Origin: Mesorhizobium sp. LMG 17147
GTDB taxonomy: Bacteria > Pseudomonadota > Alphaproteobacteria > Rhizobiales > Rhizobiaceae
Assembly: GCF_024297145.1 (NCBI RefSeq)
Contig: NZ_JANCTC010000008.1
Span: forward strand, 229,223-293,222
Reading direction: 5' to 3'
Length of the DNA stretch: 64,000 nt
Shown: positions 44,133 through 52,163 of the stretch, piece by piece
Numbering within the stretch: the stretch's first letter is position 1
Layout of the letters: the number at the start of each line of letters is the position of its first letter
Notes under the pieces: generated by a model
The model's input: only the letters and a program-made list of their open reading frames with translations
Told to the model about the DNA's origin: nothing
Databases searched by the model: none
Made by a program: the position numbers and the translations under genes

Positions 44133-46163
44133 TCAGAAGCCGGGAATGACATCCTTGTCGTCGCCCCTGCCCTCGTTGATACCGTAGGCGCGGGCCGCAG
44201 TGGAAATCCGATCCATGACACGCTTGTCCGCGAGCGCTTCGCTGTCATCGTCTGCGGGCTTCAACAGATCGGCCTGATCGGGCTCTTGAGAGACAACAAC
44301 GTCTTCTACGGGCAGGCTTGGATGGCGTTGCTGCTGAACGCCTCCCTCGTCTTCAACTGGCGCGTCGGCGCTTTCGTCGTCCGCAGCAAGTCGGCTATCG
44401 ACGCTGCACACTTGTCCAGTCCAGCCGTCCGGGCGTGATGCAGGGCAGTCCGCATAGGGACCGTCGCGCAGCACCGGCGCAGGCAGCACCCGGTCTGTGA
44501 AATTCTGATCCTGATAATAGCGCAGCTTCTTGGCGCGGATCGGCGGCAACCCAGAAACCAGGACCAATTCGTCTGACGGCGGCAATTGCATCACCTCGCC
44601 TGGCGTCAGGAGCGGGCGCGCGGTTTCCTGGCGGCTCACCATGACATGCGAAAGCCAGGGCGCAAGCCGATGGCCCGCATAGTTGCGCATCGACCTAAGT
44701 TCGGTTGCGGTGCCGAGGGCATCCGAGATGCGCTTGGCCGTGCGTTCGTCATTGGAGGAAAAGGCAATTCGCACGTGGCAATTGTCGAGAATAGCATTGT
44801 TCTCGCCATAGGCCTTTGAAACCTGGTTCAAAGATTGTGCGATCAGATAGGAGCGAATGCCATAACCTGCCATGAAGGCGAGCGCCGTCTCGAAGAAGTT
44901 GAGGCGACCGAGCGCCGGAAACTCGTCCAGCATCATGAGCAGTTGATGCTTACGGCTCTTCTTCGGGTCCCCCTCCAGGCGCTCCGTCAACCGCCTGCCG
45001 ATCTGGTTCAAGATCAGTCGCACCAAAGGCTTGGTGCGCGAGATATCCGAAGGCGGCACGACCAGATAGAGCGACAGCGGTCGCTCTCCATCCACTAGGT
45101 CAGCGATGCGCCAGTCGCAGGACGAAGTGGCCGTCGCGACCGTTGGATCACGATAAAGCCCGAGAAAGGACATGGCGGTCGAGAGGACGCCTGAGCGCTC
45201 GTTCTCCGACTTGTTCAGGAGTTCGCGAGCCGCCGAGGCCACTACGGGATGGACCTGAGGGTTATGCCCCGTCCCGAGATGGTTTGTCGTCATCATCCGC
45301 TGTAGCGTTGCGGCAAACGAGCGTTGCGGGTCCGACAGGAAGGTGGCGACGCGGGCCAGCGTCTTTTCCTCTTCAGCGTAGAGCACGTGCAAAATGGCGC
45401 CAACTAGGAGTGAATGGCTGGTCTTCTCCCAGTGGTTCCGTCGCTCCAGCGCGCCCTCGGGATCGACGAGGATGTCGGCGATGTTTTGAACGTCTCGGAT
45501 CTCATCTGGGCCTTTGCGTACCTCCAGCAGCGGGTTGTAGCGTGCCGATCTCGGGTCGGTCGGATTGAACAGAAGGCAGTACGAGAATTTCGACCGCCAG
45601 CCGGAGGTCAACTGCCAATTTTCGCCTTTTATATCATGAATGATGGCAGACCCGGTCCAGGAAAGTAGCGTTGGAACAACCAGCCCCACGCCCTTGCCCG
45701 AACGCGTCGGCGCAAATGCCATGACGTGCTCCGGGCCGTCATGGCGCAGATAGCGATCGTTCAGCCTACCGAGGAAAACGCCCGCCGGCCGTAACAACCC
45801 TGCCGTCTCGACCTCATGAGTCGTGGCCCACCGTGAAGACCCATAGGTCGTAACCGACCCGCGCTGTCGCGCGCGCAAAAGCGAGCCAGCGATTGCGGCG
45901 GCACAGCCCAGGAATCCGCTGGCGCCTGCAAGCGTACCGGCTTTGTCGAAGACCTCCGGCGCATAAGCATCGAAGTGGAACCACCATTCAAACAGCTTCC
46001 ACGGCTTGTAGATTGGCCAGCCGGCGAAGAGAAACCATGGTGCGCCGAGAGGCGTCTGGTAGGTCAGCATTTGAGCGCACCATTGGGTTGCCGTCCATAC
46101 GCCGATAATGACAATTGCGCACACAACGGCGATCTGCCCGATCAGTAGCTTCGTAGGTGTCAT
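44133..46163 (-). CDS. traG: TraG/VirD4-like coupling ATPase
   Basis: The 676-residue protein has two N-terminal membrane helices, the Walker A region FAPTRSGKGVGLVVPTLLSW, Walker B LLMMLDEFPALG and FSSNDERTAKRISDALG, the complete TraG/VirD4 pattern. It couples the relaxosome to the secretion channel. The start is ATG 46163 (MTPTKLLIGQI). Its usual neighbour upstream is the relaxase, which here lies 11.6 kb away beyond the effector, Ubl and protease genes. Confidence 0.95.
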   Translation of the reverse strand: MTPTKLLIGQIAVVCAIVIIGVWTATQWCAQMLTYQTPLGAPWFLFAGWPIYKPWKLFEWWFHFDAYAPEVFDKAGTLAGASGFLGCAAAIAGSLLRARQRGSVTTYGSSRWATTHEVETAGLLRPAGVFLGRLNDRYLRHDGPEHVMAFAPTRSGKGVGLVVPTLLSWTGSAIIHDIKGENWQLTSGWRSKFSYCLLFNPTDPRSARYNPLLEVRKGPDEIRDVQNIADILVDPEGALERRNHWEKTSHSLLVGAILHVLYAEEEKTLARVATFLSDPQRSFAATLQRMMTTNHLGTGHNPQVHPVVASAARELLNKSENERSGVLSTAMSFLGLYRDPTVATATSSCDWRIADLVDGERPLSLYLVVPPSDISRTKPLVRLILNQIGRRLTERLEGDPKKSRKHQLLMMLDEFPALGRLNFFETALAFMAGYGIRSYLIAQSLNQVSKAYGENNAILDNCHVRIAFSSNDERTAKRISDALGTATELRSMRNYAGHRLAPWLSHVMVSRQETARPLLTPGEVMQLPPSDELVLVSGLPPIRAKKLRYYQDQNFTDRVLPAPVLRDGPYADCPASRPDGWTGQVCSVDSRLAADDESADAPVEDEGGVQQQRHPSLPVEDVVVSQEPDQADLLKPADDDSEALADKRVMDRISTAARAYGINEGRGDDKDVIPGF

Positions 46164-46381
46164 CGGCTTGGCCCGCTGAACAACGCGACCTAGCATCGCG
46201 CGGCGCAGCCGGGACAGGAATGTTCCTCACATACGATTTGGGAGCAATGAACGACTTCCTACGTATCAGGTCGGTCAGCACGCGTGTTGCGCCTTCACGC
46301 GACACCATCCGCCACTCCATCCTTTCCATTCACCCTGAGGCCCGGCGCCGCCGACAGTTGCGTGACCGCTCCTCCGCAAAG

Positions 46382-49300
46382 TTATCTTCTGCGTTCAGGG
46401 AGCCACGGCGCCTGGGCTGGCTGATGAACACCGTCCGCTCGCGCATGTGGGGTCGAATTGATTTGTGCCCAAGTGGAGGCAGGCTCGTCTTCCAACAGTT
46501 GCCGCAGTTCCCCTGGCTCGAACGCCATCATCGGTGGGGAAGCGGGTTCATCCTCCAACAGTTGCCGCAGTTCCCCTGGCTCGAACGCCATCATCGGTGG
46601 GGAAGCGGGTTCATCCTCCAACAGCTGCCGCAGTTCCCCTGGCTCGAACGCCATCATTGGTGGGGAGGCAGGCTCGTCCTCCAACAGTTGCCGCAGTTCC
46701 CCTGGCTCGAACGCCATCATTGGTGGGGAGGCAGGTTCGTCCTCCAACAGTTGCCGCAGTTCCCCTGGCTCGAACGCCATCATTGGTGGGGAGGCAGGCT
46801 CGTCTTCCAACAGTTGCCGCAGTTCCCCTGGCTCGAATGCCATCATCGGTGGGGAGGCGGGTTCATCCTCCAGCAGCTGCCGCGGCTCTTCCTCGTGCGG
46901 CAAGCGCCTCCTTAGCCGGTCTTGCAGCGCCTGCCGATCGGCAACGAGGTTGTCGAGGGGCAGCGGCTCGTGGTCTGGCCGCTGCCCTTTCACCAATCGT
47001 TCAACCAGCGCCCACGTGCCCTCCAGGACAAACACGCCGCAATCATAATGGTTCGTCTGTCTGGCCATGGGGGCTGGCGCCAAGGTGGCATTCAGCAGTC
47101 CTGCGAGCTGTTTTGCAGGCACGTCGTTATATCCCTCTCGCTGGAGGGAGTCGTAGTGATAGGCGAACCGCCTTTCCGGGTCGCGGCGATCAACGAGCAG
47201 CAGCGACCAATGGGTGCCGGGGCTAGTAGCCGTGCCATTATTCACTGGCAAGAACAGGAAGTCGGCTGTGGCGTTGTTTTGATTATAGATGGACTGCAAT
47301 ATGCCTCGAGCGTCTTGCGGCGACGTGTGTCGCAGTAGATGGGATACGGAAGGATCCACCAGCCGAGTCCGGGCAGCGAGCGCCGGATTGATCCCCTGCA
47401 GTTGCCCCTCCAGCAAATTGTAATCTCTCTGGATATGGGCGTCGCTCAGCCATTCGGCGGCGCCGAGCACCCGCCCCGTTGCAACGTTGGACGGGGCTGT
47501 CGGATCGAGCGCCCCGATCTGAGCCCCAGAGGAACTGGTAGTCAGTGTGGTCACATCAACCAGTGGAAGGCCGCGGTAGGTGCCTGGCAGCCTAGCGGTT
47601 GCTGGCGAGGCGGGTTGGGGAGCTCTTGCCGGTGCCGCTGGCCCAGCTTCAGCAGCGGCCCCAACGCGCCTGGTGACTGCGTCTGCCGGATGAGCAGAAA
47701 GGACAGTTTCGCGCCCGAGCACAATGCGCGGCAGGATATCCCGGAGGTGAGCCAATGCAGAACTGATACTTAGCCTATTACCATAGGAGACAGCCTTGAA
47801 GCTCTCAACATCTTTATCCAGCGATTTGTCGTGAATCCGAGCCGCAATCCCAAGCTTGTTATTTTGACGCAGGTACTGACTAAAATGTCTAAGAAAATTT
47901 GTATAGCCGCCCACGGTATCTGGATTCCGTCCGGTCGCAGGCGCTGCCAGGTACTCCTTGGTCGAAGCGGCTCTGTAATTTCTAATGAGCTCGGCATCGT
48001 CAGGATAGGGGATCACGACAGGGCGAGCCATAATCTGGGCTCCGCCTGTCGACTTCTTGAGGTAACGCAGTGCGCCAGCCACGGTGGAGGAACCACCCGT
48101 ACTCTCGTACTCCTTGAGATCCTGATCCAGCGACGAATGGTAAAGCCGAGCAGCAAACCCTGGCTTGTTGTTTTGAAGGAGCCACCGACTAAAGCCGAAA
48201 AGAGAATTTACATTGTAAGTGACCGTGTTCGCTTTGGCCTTACCCGCGTGGAATGCTGCCCTCAGCCCTTCGATAGCGGTCGCATCGTTGGAATAGACAG
48301 GACGCTTGTCGGCACCGTCGGGGACTACAATTGGACGATCCGGCTGCACTGTCGAGGGCATCGACCCACCACCTCCGGGATGCGGTGCTGGGGTGGATTC
48401 GTGCTCATCCCTCTGCCTGACGAGCTGCGCCTCACATTCCGGTGTAGCCACCTTATGAGGATCCTGCATCGGTTCGATCCCCTCCATCTCCTGCTGCAAC
48501 CAAGCCAAAGCTTGGCGAGCGGCCTGCGCGGCTTCATCAACCGCGGAGGATGTCTCCACACCTCTGGCGGACGCCGGCAGAGCCTGCTCCGCCCGCCGTC
48601 GAAAGAGCTCTGGCGAGGCGGATTTCTCCGCCCACAATCTGGGCTGCGTAGCGAGTCCCCGTCCAGATTTATGTGGCACCGCCTCGCTTGGCAGCGGGCT
48701 GCTCCTGTCCCGTGCAGCTACCAGCTCCTCCGGGGCGCCCTGGTCGCCGTGGCGCCAGTTCAAGTGAGGGACGGCCTCTCCAAAGTCGGGCGCTTGGTGT
48801 TGGTGCGCGGTTGGGGCGAGAGACAATGGTAGATCGGTGCCCTCCTTATAACCTACCGGCAGGAGCTCCTCTGGCCAATCGAATCCCTGCTGTGGTGCGG
48901 TATGCTGAGCAGCGTCGCCACGGGGACGAGCCTCCATGCTGACCGCGTTTTCCAGATGATTCCCGAGTATAACGCGCGGCGGGTTCTTGCGGAGATAAAC
49001 CAGCGCAGATTCGATCGGAGCTCCACCATTAGAGGAGGCGGCCTTGTAGCTCTCAACATCTTTATCCAGCGATTTATCGTAAATGCGACCCGCAATTCCG
49101 AGCTTGTCATTTTGACGTAGGTAATGACTGAAATGGTTAAGAGCAGTTGCGTAGCCGCTCGCGGATCTGAAATGTCTGGTGAGCGCGGCGTCGTCAGGAT
49201 GGGGGTTCAGGACAGCGCGACCCACAATCGGGCCGGCTCCGCCCATCGACTTCATCAATTGACGCAGTGCGCCAGCCACGGTGGAGGAACCACCCCTACT

Positions 49301-49978
49301 CTCGTACTCCTCGAGATCCTGGCTCAGCGACGGATGGTAAAGCCGAGCAGCAAGCCCTGGCTTGTTGTTTTGAAAGAGCCAACGACTAAAGCCGAAAAGA
49401 GAATTTGTGCTGCGAGTGACCGTGTCCGGCCTGGCTTTACCCGCAAGGAGTGCTGACTTCAGCCCTTCGATGGCGGTGGCATCGTTGGAATAAACAGGAC
49501 GCTTGTCGGCACCGTCGGGGACCACAATTGGACGATCCGGCTGCACTGTCGAGGGCATCGACCCGTCGAGATGCGGTGCTGGGGTGTATTCGTGCTCGTC
49601 CCCCTGCATCACAAGTTGCGCCTCCCGTTCCGATGTACCCACCTGATGGGTGGGGAGTTGCATCATCACGCGAGCGCCTGAGTTGCCAACCTCACCTGGT
49701 TGCCGCTCAGTGACAGCATGCTGCAGATTGCTTTGGATCCTCTGCCTCTTCGTTGGTCTCAACTCACCTTTACCATGCGAGCCATTGACGAGGACCTCCT
49801 CGCCTGGCGCACCCATCAACTCGTCCGCCGCCTGCAGTTCGCCCAAGTGCTGCTCAAAACCGGCTTGGCCGGCCTGTCCGCTTGCTCGTGCGGTACGGCG
49901 TGCTGCACCTGCAGCCAAGCTGCCACGATGAATGTCTAGTTTGTACGGGTGCACGCTATCCTCACTTCCACAGATCAC
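46382..49978 (-). CDS. NopD/XopD-like type III effector with SUMO protease (C48) domain and internal repeats
   Basis: The frame encodes up to 1198 residues. Residues about 140-340 and 555-790 are two copies of a block, each made of two SAM/core-binding-like units (FGFSRWLxQNNKPG and HFSxYLRQNxKLGIAxRI). A C48/Ulp1 peptidase domain follows at about 835-1010, with a consistent triad His923 (GTHWSLLLVD), Asp943 and Cys980 (DCGVFVL), plus Gln974 upstream. Seven copies of a 21-residue repeat close the C-terminus. This matches rhizobial NopD and BEL2-5 effectors, which remove plant SUMO. A tts box ends 10 bases before the GTG at 49978, so the true start is probably later, such as GTG 49954, TTG 49918 or ATG 49816. 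Confidence 0.88.
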   Translation of the reverse strand: MICGSEDSVHPYKLDIHRGSLAAGAARRTARASGQAGQAGFEQHLGELQAADELMGAPGEEVLVNGSHGKGELRPTKRQRIQSNLQHAVTERQPGEVGNSGARVMMQLPTHQVGTSEREAQLVMQGDEHEYTPAPHLDGSMPSTVQPDRPIVVPDGADKRPVYSNDATAIEGLKSALLAGKARPDTVTRSTNSLFGFSRWLFQNNKPGLAARLYHPSLSQDLEEYESRGGSSTVAGALRQLMKSMGGAGPIVGRAVLNPHPDDAALTRHFRSASGYATALNHFSHYLRQNDKLGIAGRIYDKSLDKDVESYKAASSNGGAPIESALVYLRKNPPRVILGNHLENAVSMEARPRGDAAQHTAPQQGFDWPEELLPVGYKEGTDLPLSLAPTAHQHQAPDFGEAVPHLNWRHGDQGAPEELVAARDRSSPLPSEAVPHKSGRGLATQPRLWAEKSASPELFRRRAEQALPASARGVETSSAVDEAAQAARQALAWLQQEMEGIEPMQDPHKVATPECEAQLVRQRDEHESTPAPHPGGGGSMPSTVQPDRPIVVPDGADKRPVYSNDATAIEGLRAAFHAGKAKANTVTYNVNSLFGFSRWLLQNNKPGFAARLYHSSLDQDLKEYESTGGSSTVAGALRYLKKSTGGAQIMARPVVIPYPDDAELIRNYRAASTKEYLAAPATGRNPDTVGGYTNFLRHFSQYLRQNNKLGIAARIHDKSLDKDVESFKAVSYGNRLSISSALAHLRDILPRIVLGRETVLSAHPADAVTRRVGAAAEAGPAAPARAPQPASPATARLPGTYRGLPLVDVTTLTTSSSGAQIGALDPTAPSNVATGRVLGAAEWLSDAHIQRDYNLLEGQLQGINPALAARTRLVDPSVSHLLRHTSPQDARGILQSIYNQNNATADFLFLPVNNGTATSPGTHWSLLLVDRRDPERRFAYHYDSLQREGYNDVPAKQLAGLLNATLAPAPMARQTNHYDCGVFVLEGTWALVERLVKGQRPDHEPLPLDNLVADRQALQDRLRRRLPHEEEPRQLLEDEPASPPMMAFEPGELRQLLEDEPASPPMMAFEPGELRQLLEDEPASPPMMAFEPGELRQLLEDEPASPPMMAFEPGELRQLLEDEPASPPMMAFEPGELRQLLEDEPASPPMMAFEPGELRQLLEDEPASTWAQINSTPHARADGVHQPAQAPWLPERRR
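46490..46895 (-). repeat. 63-bp tandem repeat array (21-residue units)
   Basis: Seven RQLLEDEPAS copies and six PPMMAFEPGEL spacers occur in frame with a 63-base period (unit marks at 46501, 46564, 46627, 46690, 46753, 46816 and 46879). Units are almost identical at the DNA level, a sign of recent slippage or unequal exchange. The unit is acidic and contains LL and MMAF patches that could be host-protein or transcription-activation motifs. Confidence 0.92.
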
Positions 49979-49988
49979 ATGAGCAACC

Positions 49989-50016
49989 TACTCAGGCAAG
50001 CTTTCGAGAGGCTGAC
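49989..50016 (-). promoter_or_regulatory. tts box (TtsI binding site)
   Basis: On the minus strand the 28 bases begin GTCAGCCTCTCGAAAGCT, matching the rhizobial tts-box consensus GTCAG-(C/T)TT-TCG-AAGCT almost perfectly in its first 18 bases; the last ten bases are weaker. TtsI activates type III secretion genes in response to plant flavonoids. Confidence 0.8.
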
Positions 50017-50699
50017 GAGGTCCGCCGCCGCGGAAGGCGAAGGCTGGTTTTCTGCTCAGCGGTTGACGGCCTCGCGTGTTGCGGCCGCGCCGGGTATCAC
50101 GCCAATCAATCTGAATAGTCGATGCGTCAAACGAACCAGGATGGGATTTTCGTAGCGGGGCTGCTCTACTCACTCTTGTCCTGAGGGCAGAATTCAACCA
50201 TATCGCCGAGCAACTGGATGCCGATTGGATACCCGATCCGGAAAGCTTCAGCTCCTATGTGACGCGATGATGAGGCCTGGTCTCGCAGCGGCATGCGTTC
50301 CGAGAGATGCTGCACCAGGTACGAGGCGACCTTATCCAACAAGGCACCACTTGCGCTGTTTTGTGGAGACGAGCGTCGGCATGCATCCATGCGGGTGCTT
50401 GAGTGGTGAAGACTCTGAACGACGGTTCCTATGGCGCTGCCGGCGCAATCAGCTGCTTGGGGACGCGTGACGCAGATCAAAGCTCCCCTTGCCGAGCACG
50501 GAGCAGGCGAGTGAGAGAGCAGATGAATAGGCGTGTCGCCAATATTTTCGCATTGCTCTAATCGATTATAGTTGTGAGGAGCAATTTGAGACCATTTACT
50601 TGCGGCTCAAGTCACCCATAAAAGAAGGCAAGCACCGATTCGGTAGCTTATCCCCTGTCTTTCGCGTACTCGCGGCCGTGGCGCCGGGTGAACGATTGA

Positions 50700-50712
50700 A
50701 GACCGCCGGTCT
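50700..50712. promoter_or_regulatory. Perfect 13-base palindrome ahead of the Ubl operon
   Basis: AGACCG-C-CGGTCT lies 57 bases before the Ubl start codon. It may be an operator or a short leader hairpin. No -10/-35 pair is obvious nearby. Confidence 0.35.
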
Positions 50713-50768
50713 CACTCGCAGGTGGGTGCCAGGGCGTGGGGCGGTTGGCAAGCCACAGGAGTAGGACA

Positions 50769-51065
50769 ATGTCGAAGGATTCGGGTAAGGGCGATAATCA
50801 CGGCGGCGGACCGGGCAAGATCGAGATCACGGTGGTGGTGAACGGCCAGCCCACGCAGGTCGAAGCCAATCCCAACCAGCCGCTTCACGTCATTCGTACC
50901 AAAGCCCTTGAGAACACGCAGAATGTCGCCCAACCAGCCGAGAATTGGGAATTCAAGGATGAGGCCGGCAACTTGCTCGACGTCGACAAGAAGCTTGGCG
51001 ATTTCGGTTTCCCGAATACTGTGACCCTGTTCCTCAGCCTGAAGGCGGGCGTCGCAGGTGCCTAA
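50769..51065 (+). CDS. Ubiquitin-like (DUF2604-type beta-grasp) protein
   Basis: The 98-residue protein has a flexible N-terminal tail (about 1-18) and then a beta-grasp fold read from KIEITVVVNGQPTQVE, a central helix (PLHVIRTKALENTQN), WEFKDEAGNLLD and a last strand TVTLFLSLKAG. It ends Gly-Val-Ala-Gly-Ala, so the conjugatable glycine could be the penultimate residue after removal of the final Ala. It lacks the Gly-Gly end of ubiquitin. A good ribosome site (GGAGTAGG) precedes ATG 50769. It is the first gene of a four-gene operon with E2-like, JAB and E1 genes and is the presumed conjugated modifier. Confidence 0.82.
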   Translation: MSKDSGKGDNHGGGPGKIEITVVVNGQPTQVEANPNQPLHVIRTKALENTQNVAQPAENWEFKDEAGNLLDVDKKLGDFGFPNTVTLFLSLKAGVAGA

Positions 51066-51675
51066 ACCCCAAAGTGTGGATCCGGAGGTCTCCCGAGCGA
51101 AGTTTGATCGGGAGATCGGCCGGTTCCGGCCATATGCTGATGTCTATCGGGCTCAGGGCTGCTTCTTGATCGAGGCGACTTTTCCGCGCGCTTTCTTCAT
51201 TTTCGCCAGCCCCAAGTTAAAGCCACGGGTGGTCAGCGCAGCGAGCGAGGTCGACTTCACCGACTACGACCTAAGACCACCGTCCGTGGTCTTCGTCGAT
51301 CCGTTTACGCGTGATCCGATTGCCCGGAAAGATCTATACCTGAAAATGCTTAGACGTCCGCCGCTGCCCGGAACGCCGCCGGAGATGATAGGAGCTCTCA
51401 TCCAGCAGAACGCCGTGCCGCTGACGGACTTCATCCAGGCCAACAGTCCCGAGGACGAACCATTCCTGTGCATGGCGGGCGTCCGGGAATACCACGACAA
51501 TCCAGCCCATTCAGGTGATCCATGGCTACTTCATCGGGGTTCTGGCGAAGGCTGTTTGGCCTTCATCCTGGACAAGATCATCAAGTACGGAATCGTTCCT
51601 ATAGAGCAGTTGCAGATTCAACTCCAACCGACAATCGTAGGAATGGTGGTATCCCCTCAGGCGATACAAGAATGA
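51058..51675 (+). CDS. E2-like (UBC-fold) protein of the bacterial Ubl system
   Basis: The 205-residue protein starts at GTG 51058, overlapping the Ubl gene by 8 bases. Context and length fit the E2-like component found in prokaryotic Ubl operons. The core has a beta meander (CFLIEATFPRAFFIF, PSVVFVDPF) followed by an active-site-like segment with Cys138, His146, His151 and His159, then Cys166 in GEGCLAF. Either Cys138 or Cys166 could accept the modifier. The His cluster recalls the predicted metal-binding E2-like group, so catalysis should not be taken as proven. The stop overlaps the JAB start (ATGA). Confidence 0.72.
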   Translation: MPKPQSVDPEVSRAKFDREIGRFRPYADVYRAQGCFLIEATFPRAFFIFASPKLKPRVVSAASEVDFTDYDLRPPSVVFVDPFTRDPIARKDLYLKMLRRPPLPGTPPEMIGALIQQNAVPLTDFIQANSPEDEPFLCMAGVREYHDNPAHSGDPWLLHRGSGEGCLAFILDKIIKYGIVPIEQLQIQLQPTIVGMVVSPQAIQE

Positions 51676-52160
51676 CTGGTTTGAGAGATGTAACGATCGT
51701 GACTCTCCCGCGCGGCTGCATCTCGACCACGCATGGGCATCTGCGCTCAGTTGGTCGCGAGGGCAATGAGGGGATGGCACTTTGGGTCGGCGTTCAGGAA
51801 GACCGGCACTTTGCCGTAACAGAGACGGTTATCCCGGCGCAGCGTCACATTCGAACAAACGATGGCGTTTGCGTGATCGTTGCGGCCGAAGAACTGCACC
51901 GGCTCAATGTCTGGCTCTACAAAAGCGGCCTGAAACTCTTGGCCCAGATTCACAGCCATCCGGGCCGCGCCTACCATTCGACGACGGACGACGCTTATGC
52001 GGTTGCTACCACGGTTGGGTGTCTGTCGCTGGTGGTGCCGAATTTCGCCCGCGAGCCTTTCGATTTTGCTCGGGTCGCCGCCTATCGGCTTGACGAAAAG
52101 GCCAAATGGAATGCGCTCCCTCCCGCGGCACTGTCGCGAATGATCATGATATCGAGTTGA
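51672..52160 (+). CDS. JAB/JAMM metalloprotease of the Ubl operon
   Basis: The 162-residue MPN-domain protein has the full JAMM zinc site: His94 and His96 in HSHPG, Ser103 and Asp106 in STTD, with Glu33 as likely catalytic base. It is expected to cleave Ubl conjugates or to trim the Ubl tail, where removal of one Ala would expose Gly. Its ATG 51672 overlaps the E2-like stop, and the E1 gene begins 3 bases after its stop. A longer frame to 51522 is excluded because it overlaps the E2-like gene and lacks homology. Confidence 0.87.
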   Translation: MTGLRDVTIVTLPRGCISTTHGHLRSVGREGNEGMALWVGVQEDRHFAVTETVIPAQRHIRTNDGVCVIVAAEELHRLNVWLYKSGLKLLAQIHSHPGRAYHSTTDDAYAVATTVGCLSLVVPNFAREPFDFARVAAYRLDEKAKWNALPPAALSRMIMISS

Positions 52161-52163
52161 ACA

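Larger units (their letters stand above)
49979..50768. other. Spacer between the effector and the Ubl operon
   Basis: It holds the tts box (49989-50016) and a palindrome at 50700. A 104-codon minus-strand ORF (50166-50480) has an amphipathic C-terminal half but no recognised family or ribosome site; it could be a remnant. No transposase remnant was recognised. Confidence 0.5.

Noticed and set aside
46490..46895. CRISPR-like regular repeats
   Set aside because: There are no unique spacers; the whole 63-base unit repeats and is in frame within a protein gene.
46458..47226. Long plus-strand ORFs with repeated peptides opposite the effector 3' end
   Set aside because: They are antisense reflections of the 63-bp repeats. 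The minus frame carries the SUMO-protease domain and the tts box.
47831..48832. 333-codon plus-strand ORF
   Set aside because: It is antisense to the repeat blocks of the effector and has no family signature.
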